A DNA stretch of 64,000 bases. Source: Thermomonas sp. HDW16 (GTDB lineage Bacteria; Pseudomonadota; Gammaproteobacteria; Xanthomonadales; Xanthomonadaceae). The DNA is taken from positions 1,984,001 through 2,048,000 of the forward strand of contig NZ_CP049872.1 in NCBI RefSeq assembly GCF_011302915.1. The letters are read 5' to 3'. Made by a program: the position numbers and the translations under genes. The notes below the pieces were generated by a model. It did not search any database. It had not been told where the DNA came from and was given only the letters and a program-made list of their open reading frames with translations. Below are positions 27,614 to 37,484 of the stretch, in pieces (position 1 is the first letter of the stretch; the number at the start of each line of letters is the position of its first letter).

Positions 27614-29044
27614 ATGAGTCTTTCCCTCTACAACACCCTGATGCGCAGGATCGAGCCGTTCGCGCCGCTCGATCCCGCCAGCCCGACCATGTACGTCTGC
27701 GGCCCGACGGTCTACAACTACGTGCACATCGGCAACGCACGCGGGCCGGTGGTGTTCGGCGTGCTGGCCGCCCTGCTGCGCCGCCGTTTTGGCGGCCTGC
27801 GCTATGCGCGCAACATCACCGACGTCGACGACAAGATCAACGCCGCGGCGAAGGAACTCGGTACGCCGATAGCCACCATCACCGACAAGTACACCGCCGC
27901 CTACCGCGAGGACATGGCCGCGCTGGGCGTCAGTGGCGACTTCGCGCCGGACATGGAGCCGGCAGCGACCGCGCACATGCCGCAGATGATCGCGATGATC
28001 GAGCGATTGATCGCCGATGGCCACGCCTATGCGGCCGAGGGCCATGTGCTGTTCTCGGTCGGCAGCTTCGCCGATTACGGCAAGCTCTCACGCCGCGACC
28101 TGGACGACATGCTGGCCGGCGCGCGCGTGGAAGTGGCACCGTACAAGCGCGATGCCGGCGATTTCGTGCTGTGGAAGCCGTCGACCGACGACCTGCCCGG
28201 CTGGGATTCGCCCTGGGGTCGCGGCCGCCCGGGCTGGCATATCGAATGCTCGGCGATGGCCGCGGCGCACCTGGGCACCACCATCGATATCCATGCCGGC
28301 GGCATCGACCTGCAGTTCCCTCACCACGAGAACGAGATCGCGCAGAGCGAATGCGCGCATGGCGGCAAGGTCTTCGCACGCTGGTGGCTGCACAACGGCA
28401 TGCTGAATTTCGGCGGTGCCAAAATGAGCAAATCGGTCGGCAACATCGAGCGCATCCACGACCTGGTGCGTGCGCATCCACCGGAAGCGCTGCGCTATGC
28501 CCTGCTCTCCGCGCATTACCGGCAGCCGCTGGAGTGGAGCGATGCGTTGATCGAGCAGTCGGTGCGCACGTTGGATCGGCTATACGGAACGCTGCGCGAT
28601 GTCGAAGCGTTAGCCGCGATGTCGGATATTAAGATGTCGAAAGCTGATATTCCCGACGAGATCGAAACGGCGCTGGACGATGATCTCAATACTCCAGCAG
28701 CGCTCGCGATCATCGCAAAGACTGCGAGTGAAGCGCGTGCACTCAGAAACACTCTTGTTCACGATGCATCAAAGGCCGATGCTCTCCCACAACTCCTGGA
28801 ACTCGCATCCCAACTCAAGGCAAGCGGAATTGCCCTCGGCCTGCTACAACAGGATTCGGCCGCATGGTTCGCGCGCGGCACGTCGAACGCTGACGATGCC
28901 CGCATCCAGGCGCTGATCGACGAACGCATCGCCGCAAAGCAAGCGCGCGACTTCGCCCGCGCTGACGCCATCCGCCAGCAGCTTGCGGATGAAGGAATCC
29001 TGCTGGAAGACACGCCGCAGGGCGTGCGCTGGAAGCGCGCATGA
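27614..29044 (+). CDS. cysS: Cysteinyl-tRNA synthetase
   Basis: Class I aminoacyl-tRNA synthetase charging tRNA-Cys. The 476-aa protein has the zinc cysteine in [19 protein letters not shown], where HIGN is the HIGH motif, a second zinc-site region with [23 protein letters not shown], and KMSKS in [11 protein letters not shown]. The C-terminal DALR and anticodon region follows. The stretch 28620-28830 is locally less GC-rich than the rest. The start at 27614 matches the family N-terminus ([13 protein letters not shown]). The stop overlaps sufE by 4 bp. Confidence 0.96.
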   Translation: MSLSLYNTLMRRIEPFAPLDPASPTMYVCGPTVYNYVHIGNARGPVVFGVLAALLRRRFGGLRYARNITDVDDKINAAAKELGTPIATITDKYTAAYREDMAALGVSGDFAPDMEPAATAHMPQMIAMIERLIADGHAYAAEGHVLFSVGSFADYGKLSRRDLDDMLAGARVEVAPYKRDAGDFVLWKPSTDDLPGWDSPWGRGRPGWHIECSAMAAAHLGTTIDIHAGGIDLQFPHHENEIAQSECAHGGKVFARWWLHNGMLNFGGAKMSKSVGNIERIHDLVRAHPPEALRYALLSAHYRQPLEWSDALIEQSVRTLDRLYGTLRDVEALAAMSDIKMSKADIPDEIETALDDDLNTPAALAIIAKTASEARALRNTLVHDASKADALPQLLELASQLKASGIALGLLQQDSAAWFARGTSNADDARIQALIDERIAAKQARDFARADAIRQQLADEGILLEDTPQGVRWKRA

Positions 29045-29484
29045 GCGATTCACCCTTTCCGCTGGAAGCCACTGCCGCTGACGCGCAAGCCGCGATCGCC
29101 GAGGAATTCGCGTTCTTCGGCGACTGGTCGGAGCGCTACCAGTACCTGATCGACCTGGGCCGCAAGCTGCCGCCATTCCCGGATGCGTGGAAAACCGAGG
29201 AACACCGCCTGCTCGGCTGCCAGTCGATGGTGTGGATCGTGGCCTCGGGTGATGCGGCGAAACTCGATTTCGCCGCGGCCAGCGATTCGGCCATCGTCTC
29301 CGGCCTGGTGTTCCTGGCCCTGCGGGTGTATTCGGGCCGCAGCGCCGAGGAAATCCTGGCCACCGAACCGGATTACATCGCGAAGATCGGTTTGGCCAAG
29401 CACCTGTCGCCGACCCGCAGCAATGGCCTGGCCTCGCTGCTGGCCTTCATCCGCGAGCACGCGCGCGCCACCCTGGCCGGATGA
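29041..29484 (+). CDS. sufE: SufE family sulfur acceptor
   Basis: A 147-aa cysteine desulfurase partner that accepts persulfide sulfur for Fe-S cluster assembly. The acceptor cysteine is in [11 protein letters not shown], followed by [18 protein letters not shown] and the late SPTRSNGL that defines the family. The ATG overlaps the cysS stop and its own stop overlaps the next gene (ATGA both times). No suf operon lies in the window, so it is a stand-alone gene next to cysS, linked through cysteine metabolism only by inference. Confidence 0.92.
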   Translation: MSDSPFPLEATAADAQAAIAEEFAFFGDWSERYQYLIDLGRKLPPFPDAWKTEEHRLLGCQSMVWIVASGDAAKLDFAAASDSAIVSGLVFLALRVYSGRSAEEILATEPDYIAKIGLAKHLSPTRSNGLASLLAFIREHARATLAG

Positions 29485-30710
29485 GTGACACCCCGGCGTC
29501 GCCGCTGAGCAGCATCGGCTTCCGCTGGCTGATGCTGTACCGCATCTGCACCTTGTTCTCCTACCAGATGGTGGCGGTGACCGTGGGCTGGCACGTCTAC
29601 GAGCTCACCCGCGATCCGTGGTCGCTGGGCCTGATCGGCCTGGCCGAAGTCATCCCGTTCTTCTGCGTGGCGCCGTTCTCCGGCTACTTGGTCGATCTGT
29701 TGCCGCGGCGCAAGCTGGGAGCGGCTGCTTGTGGCCTGCTGGCACTGAATGCCGTGGCGCTGGCGCTGTTCGCCAGCGGCCATTTGCCGCTGCATGGCCT
29801 CTGGCCGATCTACTTGGCCATCGCCATCGGCGGCATCGGTCGCTCCTTCCTCGGCCCTGTCCACAACGCCCTGTTCGCGCGCGTGCTCAAGCGCGACCAG
29901 TTCGTGCGCGGCGCCAGCATCGGCAGCATCGTGTTCCAGACCGGCCTGGTCCTGGGGCCGGCGCTGGGCGGCGTGCTGGTGGGCGCGGCCGGCAAGTCCA
30001 CCGCGTATGCGCTGGCGGCGGGTTTCGCGCTTGCTGCGGCCACCGCGTTGCTGGCGATGCCGGTCACCGAGCCCGCCCAGCTGCAGCAGCGCGGCCCGGT
30101 GTTCGCCAGCATCGCCGAGGGCCTGCGCTTCGTGTTCAGCCACCAGCTGCTGTTGGCGGCGCTGGCGCTGGACATGTTCGCAGTACTGCTCGGCGGGGCG
30201 ATCTCGCTGGCGCCGGCCTTCATCAAGGACGTGTTGCACGCCGGTCCGGAGGCGCTGGGCATCCTGCGCGGGGCGCCGGCGGTGGGTTCGGTCGCGGTGG
30301 CAATCTGGCTGTCGCGGCGGCCGCTGCAGGCCGGTGCCGGGCGCATCCTGCTGTTCGCGGTGGCCGGGTTCGGCCTGTGCATGATCGGCTTCGGCCTGAG
30401 CACCGTGCTGTGGCTGTCGGTGCTGTTCCTGCTGCTGTCCGGCGTCTGCGACGGCGTTTCGGTGGTGGTGCGCTCCACCATCCTGCAACTGTCCACGCCG
30501 GACGAAATGCGTGGCCGGGTGTCTTCGGTCAACAGCATCTTCATCAGCAGCTCGAACGAGCTGGGCGCGTTCTATTCCGGTTCGATGGCGCGGTTGCTTG
30601 GGCTGGTACCAGCGGTGGTGCTGGGCGGCTTCGCCACCATGGGCGTGGCCGCCGTGACGGCCTGGCGGGCACCGAGGCTGCGCAGCCTGGACTTGCGCGA
30701 GCTGCAATAA
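29481..30710 (+). CDS. MFS transporter
   Basis: A 409-aa inner membrane protein with about twelve hydrophobic segments and MFS loop motifs ([15 protein letters not shown] after helix 2; [18 protein letters not shown]). It resembles the enterobactin-exporter-like (EntS/MFS_3) group, seen in [17 protein letters not shown] between helices 9 and 10. The substrate cannot be told from sequence. It is coupled to sufE by a 4-bp overlap and ends at a terminator. Confidence 0.88.
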   Translation: MSDTPASPLSSIGFRWLMLYRICTLFSYQMVAVTVGWHVYELTRDPWSLGLIGLAEVIPFFCVAPFSGYLVDLLPRRKLGAAACGLLALNAVALALFASGHLPLHGLWPIYLAIAIGGIGRSFLGPVHNALFARVLKRDQFVRGASIGSIVFQTGLVLGPALGGVLVGAAGKSTAYALAAGFALAAATALLAMPVTEPAQLQQRGPVFASIAEGLRFVFSHQLLLAALALDMFAVLLGGAISLAPAFIKDVLHAGPEALGILRGAPAVGSVAVAIWLSRRPLQAGAGRILLFAVAGFGLCMIGFGLSTVLWLSVLFLLLSGVCDGVSVVVRSTILQLSTPDEMRGRVSSVNSIFISSSNELGAFYSGSMARLLGLVPAVVLGGFATMGVAAVTAWRAPRLRSLDLRELQ

Positions 30711-30714
30711 CGAA

Positions 30715-30736
30715 AAACCCCGCCGAAGCGGGGTTT
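30715..30736. terminator. Bidirectional terminator, MFS / dksA-like
   Basis: 9-bp perfect stem (AAACCCCGC and GCGGGGTTT) with a CGAA loop, between the converging MFS and DksA-like genes. Confidence 0.82.
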
Positions 30737-30756
30737 CTCATCGGGATGCGGCAGCG

Positions 30757-31755
30757 TCAATCGCCCATCTGCTTCTGCATATGCTCCCAGCGTTCCTGCG
30801 CATCGATGGTGCGCTCCGCCTGCGGGCGCGCCTCCAGGCGATCCAGGCCGATTTCCTCGCCGGTGTCCACGCAAAAGCCGTAGTCGCCGCCATCCACGCG
30901 CTTCAGCGTGCTGTCGATCTTGCCGATCAGCTTGCGGTAACGGTCGCGGGTGCGCAGTTCCAGGGCGTTCTCGGTCTCGCGGCTGGCGCGTTCGGCTTCA
31001 TCGCCGACATCGCGCACTTCTTCCTTGAGGTTCTCGATGGTCTGCTTGGATTCATCGACCAGCTCCAGGCGGCGGCTCAGCAGCTTCTGGCGGAAATACT
31101 CCAGTTGCAGCGCGCTCATGTACTCCTCGTCTGCGGTGGGCTTGTAGCCCGGCGGGACGATGGGACGGCCGGTGGCTTCATCGGTCTGGTATGCCACGAC
31201 CTTGTACTTGGCCTTCGGCGCCGGCGCGGACGGTTTGGCGACCACGGCCACCGCGACCTTGCCCGGCTTGCGCGGCGCAGTCACCGGCGACGCCGGATTG
31301 GCGGCCAGCGCGGCCTTCACGCCGCTGGCGTTGGGCAGCGGATCGACCGGCGGCTTGGCTGGCTTCCTCGCTGCGGCTGGCTTCGGCGCAGGTGCAGCCT
31401 TCGGCGCTGCGACCGGCTTGGCCACAGCCTTCGGAGCCGGCGCGGCCTGCTTGGCGGCAATCGGCTTCTTGGCCGGCGCTGCAGGCTTCTTCGCCGGTGC
31501 AATCTTCTTTGCGGGCGCCACTTTCTTCGCCGGAGCGACCTTCTTGGCCACAGGCTTCTTCGCGGGCACGGGCTTCTTGGCAACCGGCTTCTTGACCGGC
31601 GCTGCAGCCTTCTTCGCGGCCGGTTTCTTGGCCGGTGCGGGCTTTTTCGCGGCGGGCTTGGCGGCCTTCTTGGCCACGGGCTTCTTCGCAGGCGCCTTGG
31701 CGGCGGGCTTCTTGGCCGGTTTGGCGGCCTTCTTCACGGTCTTCTTCACTGCCAC
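30757..31755 (-). CDS. dksA: DksA-family protein with Lys/Ala/Pro-rich N-terminal tail
   Basis: A 332-aa protein. Residues of about 1-200 are Lys/Ala/Pro repeats (units like PAKKPAAKK and VAPAKK) resembling histone H1 or AlgP tails. The C-terminal 130 residues are DksA-like: a coiled coil with the tip motif DVGDEA (D-x-x-D-x-A, needed for action in the RNA polymerase channel), then [22 protein letters not shown]. Only one of the four zinc cysteines remains; the others are Thr or Ala, so a zinc finger cannot form. The start at 31755 (GTG) is inferred from GAGGA about 10 bases upstream; no ATG fits. The tail may bind nucleic acid. Likely role: ppGpp-linked transcription control. Confidence 0.88.
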   Translation of the reverse strand: MAVKKTVKKAAKPAKKPAAKAPAKKPVAKKAAKPAAKKPAPAKKPAAKKAAAPVKKPVAKKPVPAKKPVAKKVAPAKKVAPAKKIAPAKKPAAPAKKPIAAKQAAPAPKAVAKPVAAPKAAPAPKPAAARKPAKPPVDPLPNASGVKAALAANPASPVTAPRKPGKVAVAVVAKPSAPAPKAKYKVVAYQTDEATGRPIVPPGYKPTADEEYMSALQLEYFRQKLLSRRLELVDESKQTIENLKEEVRDVGDEAERASRETENALELRTRDRYRKLIGKIDSTLKRVDGGDYGFCVDTGEEIGLDRLEARPQAERTIDAQERWEHMQKQMGD

Positions 31756-31798
31756 GAGCAGGTATTCCTCATGTTCCCTTGAGGCGGGAAAGCGGGCT

Positions 31799-31827
31799 GT
31801 TATACCCTGCCGGGCACACAGCGGCAA
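31799..31827 (-). promoter_or_regulatory. Promoter of the dksA-like gene
   Basis: TTGCCG (31827-31822), 17-base spacer, TATAAC (31804-31799) on the minus strand, 44 bases before the GTG start. Both boxes match the sigma-70 consensus well. Confidence 0.55.
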
Positions 31828-31862
31828 CCACGCAAGCATGCGCCCGTCCGCGTTGAAGGCCC

Positions 31863-32108
31863 GTGATCGACCCATCTTTCATCAGTAAATCCCTCATCGC
31901 GCTGCTGCGCGGCTACAAGCGCTGGATCAGCCCCCTGCTCGGCACCCGCTGCCGGTTCGCGCCCACCTGTTCGGAGTATGCGATGCAGGCGATCGACCGC
32001 TTTGGCGCACTCAAGGGCAGCTGGCTGGCGCTCCGTCGCATCGGCCGCTGCCACCCCCTGCATCCCGGTGGACACGATCCCGTGCCGTCGCCCAAGGAAC
32101 CGACATGA
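31863..32108 (+). CDS. yidD: YidD membrane protein insertion factor
   Basis: An 81-aa protein of the YidD family, which aids YidC-dependent insertion at the inner membrane. It has the family core [29 protein letters not shown] and the late [15 protein letters not shown], with the three conserved cysteines. An N-terminal amphipathic helix is present. The start at 31863 is GTG. It overlaps pyrC by 4 bp, away from its usual place near rpmH-rnpA-yidC. Confidence 0.93.
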   Translation: MIDPSFISKSLIALLRGYKRWISPLLGTRCRFAPTCSEYAMQAIDRFGALKGSWLALRRIGRCHPLHPGGHDPVPSPKEPT

Positions 32109-33451
32109 CTTCGACCCTGATCGTGAATGCCCGCCTCGTGAACGAAGGCCGCGAGTTCGATGGCGACCTGCGCTTTGCGGATGGCCTGATCACCGAAATC
32201 GGCAGCGGCCTGTCCCCGCGCGATGGCGAAACCGTCATCGATGCCGCCGGACGCCGCCTGCTGCCGGGAATGATCGACGACCAGGTGCATTTCCGCGAAC
32301 CCGGCATGGAATACAAGGCCGACATGGCGATCGAGTCCGCCGCGGCGGTGGCCGGCGGCCTGACCAGCTTCATGGACATGCCCAACACCAATCCGCCGAC
32401 ACTCAACCGCGAGGCGCTGGAAGACAAATACCTCCGCGCCGCCGGCCGTTGCCGGGCGAACTACGGCTTCTACATGGGTGCCAGCAACGACAACCTGGCC
32501 GATGTCCGCGCCATCGATCCCAAGGCCACGCCCGGCCTGAAAGTGTTCATGGGTGCGTCCACCGGCAACATGCTGGTCGACAACCCGGAGACGCTGGACG
32601 CGATCTTCCGCGACACCCCGGTGCCGATCATCACCCACTGCGAAGACACCCCGACCATCAACGCCACCCTCGCCGAATTCCAGGCGAAGTACGGCGACGA
32701 CATCCCGGTCGAATGCCACCCGGACATCCGTTCGCGCGAGGCCTGCATCAAGTCCACCCGCTTGGCGCTCTCGCTGGCGAACAAGCACGGCACCCAGCTG
32801 CACGTGCTGCACATCAGCACCGCCGACGAACTGGCGCTGTTCGAGCAAGGCCCACTGATCCGCGCAGACGGCAGCCGCAAGAAAATCACTGCCGAAACCT
32901 GCGTGCACTTCACCCGCTTCGCGCGCCCCGACTATGACCGCCTGGGCAACCTGATCAAGTGCAACCCGGCGATCAAGGACGAAGCCGACCGCGAGGCGAT
33001 CATCGATGCCATCGCCGACGACCGCATCGACGTCCTCGCCACCGACCACGCGCCGCACACGCTGGAAGAAAAGGCCAAGCCGTACGCCAGCGCACCCAGC
33101 GGCCTGCCGCTGGTGCAATTCGCCCTTAACGCCGCGCTGGAGCTGGTTCACGAAGGCCGCTTGACCACCGCGCAGGTCGTGCAGAAATTCGCACATGCGC
33201 CAGCGCAATTGTTCGATGTAGCCAATCGCGGATACTTGCGCGAAGGCTATGCGGCCGACCTCGTCCTCATCGACGACACGCCCTACACCGTCCGTCGCGA
33301 AGACGTGCTGAGCAAATGCGGCTGGTCGCCGTTCGAAGGCACCACCTTCCATTCGCGGATCGCCGCGACCTGGGTCAATGGCGTGCTGGCATGGGACGGT
33401 TCAGCGCTGGTCGGCGATCCTGCCGGGCAACGCCTGCAATTCGACCGCTGA
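32105..33451 (+). CDS. pyrC: Dihydroorotase
   Basis: A 448-aa metal-dependent amidohydrolase of the dihydroorotase type, which closes carbamoyl aspartate to dihydroorotate in pyrimidine synthesis. Visible features are the metal site [16 protein letters not shown] (usual DxHxH, with Gln for the first His), [10 protein letters not shown], the lysine of [13 protein letters not shown] (likely carboxylated), HCEDTPTI, and [12 protein letters not shown]. The changed first ligand (DDQVHF rather than DxHVHF) is worth noting but occurs in this subgroup. It is coupled to yidD upstream and touches the M23 peptidase gene downstream (TGATG). Confidence 0.9.
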   Translation: MTSTLIVNARLVNEGREFDGDLRFADGLITEIGSGLSPRDGETVIDAAGRRLLPGMIDDQVHFREPGMEYKADMAIESAAAVAGGLTSFMDMPNTNPPTLNREALEDKYLRAAGRCRANYGFYMGASNDNLADVRAIDPKATPGLKVFMGASTGNMLVDNPETLDAIFRDTPVPIITHCEDTPTINATLAEFQAKYGDDIPVECHPDIRSREACIKSTRLALSLANKHGTQLHVLHISTADELALFEQGPLIRADGSRKKITAETCVHFTRFARPDYDRLGNLIKCNPAIKDEADREAIIDAIADDRIDVLATDHAPHTLEEKAKPYASAPSGLPLVQFALNAALELVHEGRLTTAQVVQKFAHAPAQLFDVANRGYLREGYAADLVLIDDTPYTVRREDVLSKCGWSPFEGTTFHSRIAATWVNGVLAWDGSALVGDPAGQRLQFDR

Positions 33452-34317
33452 TGCAATTTCGCCTGGTTCCGCTCTGTTTCTGCCTCGCGCTCGCCGGCAT
33501 CTCCGCCGCGCAATCGGCTCCTGCCGATACCAAACCGATGGTGGGCGGCGACAGCGCGATCCCGATGCGCGCCACCCGCTTGCCCGCCTCCGCGCAGCAG
33601 GGCTCGATGGTGCTGGGCGTGACCCATCCGGCCGCGCTCGTGGAAGTGGCGGGCCGCACGCTGCGGGTCACGCCCTACGGCAGCTTCGTGTTCGGCATCG
33701 GCCGCGACGCCAGCGGCGAAGTCATCGTCAGGATCAAGCAACCGGCGACGGGCTGGATCGAACATCGCATCGCGATCACCCCGCGTGATTGGCCCATCGA
33801 ACGCATCAACGGCGTGCCGCCGGCAACGGTGAACCCGCCGAAAGCGATTGCCGAGCGCATCGAACGCGAACAGGCCCGCGTGGTCGCCGTGCGCAGCCGC
33901 GACGATGAACGCACCGGCTTCGCGCAAGCCTTCATCTGGCCGGTGCAGGGCCGCATCAGCGGCCGCTTCGGCAACCAGCGCGTGTACAACGGCACGCCGA
34001 AAGCCCCGCATTCGGGCATGGATATCGCCGCCGCCAACGGCACCCCGGTCAAGGCGCCCGCCGACGGCGTGGTCAGCTTCGCCGACCCCGACCTCTACCT
34101 CACCGGCGGCACCGTGGTGCTCGACCACGGCCACGGCATCAGCAGCAACTTCCTGCATCTTTCACGCATCGACGCCAAGGTCGGCGACGCGGTGAAACAG
34201 GGCGATATCATCGGTGCCGTCGGCGCGACCGGCCGCGCGACCGGCCCGCACCTGCATTGGGGCATGAACTGGTTCGACACCCGCATCGATCCGCTGCTTG
34301 TGCTTGAGCGCAAATAG
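33451..34317 (+). CDS. M23 (LytM-type) peptidase
   Basis: A 288-aa exported protein with a signal peptide (FRLVPLCFCLALAGISAAQ), a beta-rich N-terminal half, and a C-terminal lysostaphin-type domain. The zinc ligands are in HSGMDIAAANG (His, Asp) and GPHLHWGM (H-x-H), with HGHGISSNFLHLS between, so it should be an active murein endopeptidase. Its ATG overlaps the pyrC stop by one base. It acts in the periplasm, probably in wall remodelling. It ends 14 bases before a long inverted repeat. Confidence 0.93.
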   Translation: MQFRLVPLCFCLALAGISAAQSAPADTKPMVGGDSAIPMRATRLPASAQQGSMVLGVTHPAALVEVAGRTLRVTPYGSFVFGIGRDASGEVIVRIKQPATGWIEHRIAITPRDWPIERINGVPPATVNPPKAIAERIEREQARVVAVRSRDDERTGFAQAFIWPVQGRISGRFGNQRVYNGTPKAPHSGMDIAAANGTPVKAPADGVVSFADPDLYLTGGTVVLDHGHGISSNFLHLSRIDAKVGDAVKQGDIIGAVGATGRATGPHLHWGMNWFDTRIDPLLVLERK

Positions 34318-34331
34318 CAAGACACCGCAAA

Positions 34332-34408
34332 GCGTTGGCGAGTCTGGCGGGTATTCGCGTAGCGACATTTCGAGTTGCGGAGCGAATACCCGCCAGACTC
34401 GCCAACGC
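34332..34408. repeat. Perfect 27-bp inverted repeat (REP/BIME-like)
   Basis: Two arms of 27 bases (34332-34358 and 34382-34408) are exact reverse complements around a 23-base centre, and the inner part (GCGAC...GTTGC) can extend the pairing with G-U pairs. It lies exactly between the convergent M23 and folE2 genes. No T-run is present on either side. It could act as a two-way transcription or mRNA-decay barrier, or be a mobile palindromic element; no second copy was noticed in this window. Confidence 0.8.
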
Positions 34409-34416
34409 CTCAGTGA

Positions 34417-35340
34417 CTAGCCGTTGCGGCCGCTCACGCTGGCCACCGCATCATGTGGATGCAGGCTCTCGAAATGCGCCACCCGCACGCTCCAAGCGGC
34501 AACCCGGGCATCGCCTGCCAACGCGGCCGCGACGCGGCGCGCGGCGTCCTCGCAGAACATCAGGTTGGCGGCATTGAGTTCGGCAAAGGCCTGTTCGTCC
34601 TCGCGCTTGACGGCGGTCTGCACCGGGGTGCCGAGTGCGGCTTCCGCGGCATCGACCAGCAACTTCAACGGCAACTCGTCGAATGCCGGCTTCAGTTCCA
34701 CCCGGATCTCGGCACGGCTGCGCTGTGCATGCGGGGTTGCCGCCAGGCCGCGTTCGGAGGCCAGCCAGTCACGCACCACGTCGTTCGACAGCGGGCGCAG
34801 GCCGGGGAAATCCTCGGCGAAACGCTGCGCATTGACCTGCCGCGACAGCGCCGCCGACGCCGGGCAGGTACTCGAATATTCGACCGAGAATGCAAGCGAC
34901 AACTGCAGATGGCCATCGCGCAGCTCGGCTTCCAGCGCCACCGGATAGTTTTTCCACCCGGCATTGCTGCTGGCCAGCGCGGGACGCAGCAACAGGTGGT
35001 CGTAGCGCAGGCGCAGGCGCGCACGCGCCGACAAGCCCTGCTGCGAGGCGATGCAGGCTTCCAGCAATTTGCGCAACGCGGGGGCGCTCAGTGCTTCGTT
35101 GGCCAGCGATTCCTGCAACTGCAGGTACAGGCGCGACATGTGGATGCCGCGCGCAGCGGCATCGCCCAGGTCGACCGCGACATCGACCGATGCCGGGACG
35201 TGCAAGACCTGTCCGTTCTCGCCATTGAGGCGAATCGGCATGGCCATTGCATCCATGCCGACCCAATCCAGCGGGCGCGCGAACGCGGCCGCGTCGTCGG
35301 CGACATCGGGCAATGGGGCTTGGCGGGAACTGTTGTGCAT
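34417..35340 (-). CDS. folE2: GTP cyclohydrolase FolE2 (type IB)
   Basis: A 307-aa T-fold enzyme turning GTP into dihydroneopterin triphosphate for folate and related pterins. It is recognised by YSSTCPASAALSRQV, holding the type IB catalytic cysteine, GRVxxxHxES-like end (RVAHFESLHPHDA), and ENLMFCEDAARR-like text (NAANLMFCEDAAR). The start at 35340 (MHNSSRQ) is the ATG nearest the conserved DVADD/PLDWVGM region; 35379 would add 13 Arg/Ser-rich residues. Type IB enzymes can work with metals other than zinc and are often Zur-controlled; no Zur-like box was seen upstream. Confidence 0.92.
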   Translation of the reverse strand: MHNSSRQAPLPDVADDAAAFARPLDWVGMDAMAMPIRLNGENGQVLHVPASVDVAVDLGDAAARGIHMSRLYLQLQESLANEALSAPALRKLLEACIASQQGLSARARLRLRYDHLLLRPALASSNAGWKNYPVALEAELRDGHLQLSLAFSVEYSSTCPASAALSRQVNAQRFAEDFPGLRPLSNDVVRDWLASERGLAATPHAQRSRAEIRVELKPAFDELPLKLLVDAAEAALGTPVQTAVKREDEQAFAELNAANLMFCEDAARRVAAALAGDARVAAWSVRVAHFESLHPHDAVASVSGRNG

Positions 35341-35404
35341 CGCGTCATTGTACCGGCGCGAACGTGAGCATCCCCGCAACGCTGCGTACCCCGACCAGGC
35401 GCGA

Positions 35405-36091
35405 TCAGCCGCGGGCCGCCCGCCAGGCCGTGGCCAGGGCGCTCAGCCGCGGCAAAGCCGGCGACTTGCCCTGCGCATAACGCTGCAGGCGGCCGCGCAC
35501 CATCGCGGCATGGATGCGCCCGGGCCGGGTGCCGTCGCCCGGCTGCGGCCATTGCGCGAGCAGCCCGCGCGCCCAGCCACGGACATCCAGATCGCCCAGC
35601 GGGGTGGCGCCATCCGGGTGGCGCAGCACGCGCTCGGCCAGCAGGGAGACCACCACGTTGCGTGCCGGGGCCGGGGCCACGCTGTCGAACAGGTGCTGGG
35701 CCACGCCGGCCACGGCCTCGGCATACGGTTCGAGCGCGAACAGCACGGCATCGAGGTTGGCCGGGCGTTCACGGCTCGCGCGCAATGCAGGCAGGCAGGT
35801 CGCCAGGTTGTCCCAGGGTGCGGGGATTTTCTGCAGGGCCAGGCCAAGCGGGTGCCGGCGCGCACCGCGCGACCAGCCATCCAGTTCCTCCGCCCACCAG
35901 CCCAACTTGGCATCGCCTGGGCGCGGATCTTCCCCGCCCCATGCGGCCTCACTCAGTTCATCGCGCAGGGCGAACCAGGCCTGCGCGCGTTCGCGCTGCA
36001 CCTGGGGCACGAACACCTCGGCTACCGTCCATTCCGGCCACTGCGCCCGCCACTTGTCGAGGAAGCCCTGCAAGGCCTCGCGGTCGCTCAT
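35405..36091 (-). CDS. Phytoene/squalene synthase-like protein
   Basis: A 228-aa protein distantly related to the squalene/phytoene synthase fold. The best sign is DAKLGWWAEELDGW followed by GARRHPLGLAL, as in the NDUFAF6/YP_SQS-like group (consensus AKLRWWRDEL...HP). The Asp-rich diphosphate motifs of true synthases are not evident, so prenyl condensation is uncertain. Its ATG overlaps the gph stop, so it belongs to the ubiG-gph transcription unit. A role in quinone or respiratory assembly fits that context but is inference. Confidence 0.72.
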   Translation of the reverse strand: MSDREALQGFLDKWRAQWPEWTVAEVFVPQVQRERAQAWFALRDELSEAAWGGEDPRPGDAKLGWWAEELDGWSRGARRHPLGLALQKIPAPWDNLATCLPALRASRERPANLDAVLFALEPYAEAVAGVAQHLFDSVAPAPARNVVVSLLAERVLRHPDGATPLGDLDVRGWARGLLAQWPQPGDGTRPGRIHAAMVRGRLQRYAQGKSPALPRLSALATAWRAARG

Positions 36092-36762
36092 CGCAGTGAT
36101 CCCCACAGCGCGGGATCCAGCAGGTCGCGCGCGGAATCCGCCAACACGTCGCCGCCCCATGTATTCGGATCGTCGCCTTCGGGACGATAGCCCCACAGGG
36201 CGACCACCGAACGCATCCGGGCCGCGCGCGCAGCATCGATATCGCGCTGGTCGTCGCCGACGTAGACGCAATCCTCGATGGCTACGCCGAGTTGCTCCGC
36301 CGAATGCAGCAGCGGCAACGGATGTGGTTTGCGCTGCGGCAGGCTGTCGCCGCCGACCAGGATCGCGCTGCGCGTGTCCCAGCCGAGTTGCGGCATGACC
36401 TGCTTCGCCAGGTATTCCGGTTTGTTGGTGACGATGCCCCAACGCGCGCCTTCGGCTTCGATCGCATCCAGCAGTTCTGCCACGCCATCGAACAGCACGC
36501 TGCTGCGGCCGAGCTCCTGCTCGTAGGTGTCGAGGAACTCGCGGATCATCTCGCCACTGACCTCGCCGCCCAGTTCCGGGAACGCCGCGGCGCTCATCGC
36601 CCGCGAGCCCTTGGACACGTGCGGACGCAACTCATCCAGCGGCATCGGTCCTTGCCCGCGCGCCGCGCGCATGCGGTTGACCGTGGTCGCCATGTCCGGC
36701 GCGCTGTCCAGCAAGGTACCGTCCAGGTCGAACAGCACCAGCTTCGGGAACGTATGACTCAT
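36088..36762 (-). CDS. gph: HAD phosphatase, phosphoglycolate phosphatase-like
   Basis: A 224-aa HAD-superfamily phosphatase with motif [15 protein letters not shown], a helical cap, motif II IVTNKP, motif III lysine in [12 protein letters not shown] and motif [14 protein letters not shown]. It is close to Gph/MupP proteins that lie next to ubiG; in Pseudomonas such a neighbour acts on MurNAc 6-phosphate, so the substrate may be either phosphoglycolate or MurNAc-6-P. Both ends overlap neighbours by 4 bp. Confidence 0.9.
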   Translation of the reverse strand: MSHTFPKLVLFDLDGTLLDSAPDMATTVNRMRAARGQGPMPLDELRPHVSKGSRAMSAAAFPELGGEVSGEMIREFLDTYEQELGRSSVLFDGVAELLDAIEAEGARWGIVTNKPEYLAKQVMPQLGWDTRSAILVGGDSLPQRKPHPLPLLHSAEQLGVAIEDCVYVGDDQRDIDAARAARMRSVVALWGYRPEGDDPNTWGGDVLADSARDLLDPALWGSLR

Positions 36763-37484
36763 GCCGGCTTGCGCGCGCAGGCGAGGTAATTGATGTCGGT
36801 GCGCGAGATCACCCGCGCGCTGTTGCGCCACGGCTCGTACATCAATCCGCTGACGTCTTCCAGTTCCAGGCCAGCCTCGCGCAGCCACTTCGCCAGTTCC
36901 GATGGCTTGATGAAATCGCGGTACTGGTGGGTGCCCTTCGGCAACACGCGCGCGACGTACTCGGCACCGACGATGGCCAACGCGAACGCCGCCGGCGTGC
37001 GATTGAGGGTGGACAGGAACAGGCGGCCGCCGGGCTTGAGCAACTTCGTGCAGGCATCGATGATCGACGCCGGCTGCGGCACGTGCTCCAGCATTTCCAT
37101 GCAGGTGATCGCGTCGAACGATGCCGGCGCTTCTTCCGCCAAAGTTTCCACCGACATCTCGCGGTAATCGACCTTGATGCCGGGCTGTTGCTGGGCAAGT
37201 TCCAGTCCATGCAGGCGCGCGACCTTGAGCAGGTTCGGCGCAAGGTCGATGGCCGTGACCTTGGCGCCGGACTGCGCCAGCGCCTCGCTCAACAGACCGC
37301 CGCCGCAACCGACATCGAGCACCGCGGCATCGCGCAATGGCACGCGTTCGGCAACATAGCCAAGCCGCGCCGGGTTCAGCGCATGCAGGGCTTTCTGCGG
37401 GCCGTTTGGATCCCACCAACGCTGGGCCAGTTCGTCGAACTTGTCGAGTTCGGCCTGCGAGAAATTGCTCGATGCTGCGTTCAT
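36759..37484 (-). CDS. ubiG: Ubiquinone O-methyltransferase
   Basis: A 241-aa SAM-dependent enzyme catalysing both O-methylations of ubiquinone synthesis. The family opening ([26 protein letters not shown]) and SAM motif [15 protein letters not shown] are clear, followed by [11 protein letters not shown] and [12 protein letters not shown]. The start at 37484 (MNAASSN) fits the usual N-terminus. It overlaps mtaD by 4 bp upstream and gph downstream, so the set is probably one operon. Confidence 0.95.
   Translation of the reverse strand: MNAASSNFSQAELDKFDELAQRWWDPNGPQKALHALNPARLGYVAERVPLRDAAVLDVGCGGGLLSEALAQSGAKVTAIDLAPNLLKVARLHGLELAQQQPGIKVDYREMSVETLAEEAPASFDAITCMEMLEHVPQPASIIDACTKLLKPGGRLFLSTLNRTPAAFALAIVGAEYVARVLPKGTHQYRDFIKPSELAKWLREAGLELEDVSGLMYEPWRNSARVISRTDINYLACARKPA

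Noticed and set aside
31350..31740. Short-period repeats in the dksA-like gene as a satellite
   Set aside because: They encode the Lys/Ala/Pro tail in frame and vary in sequence, so they are part of the gene.
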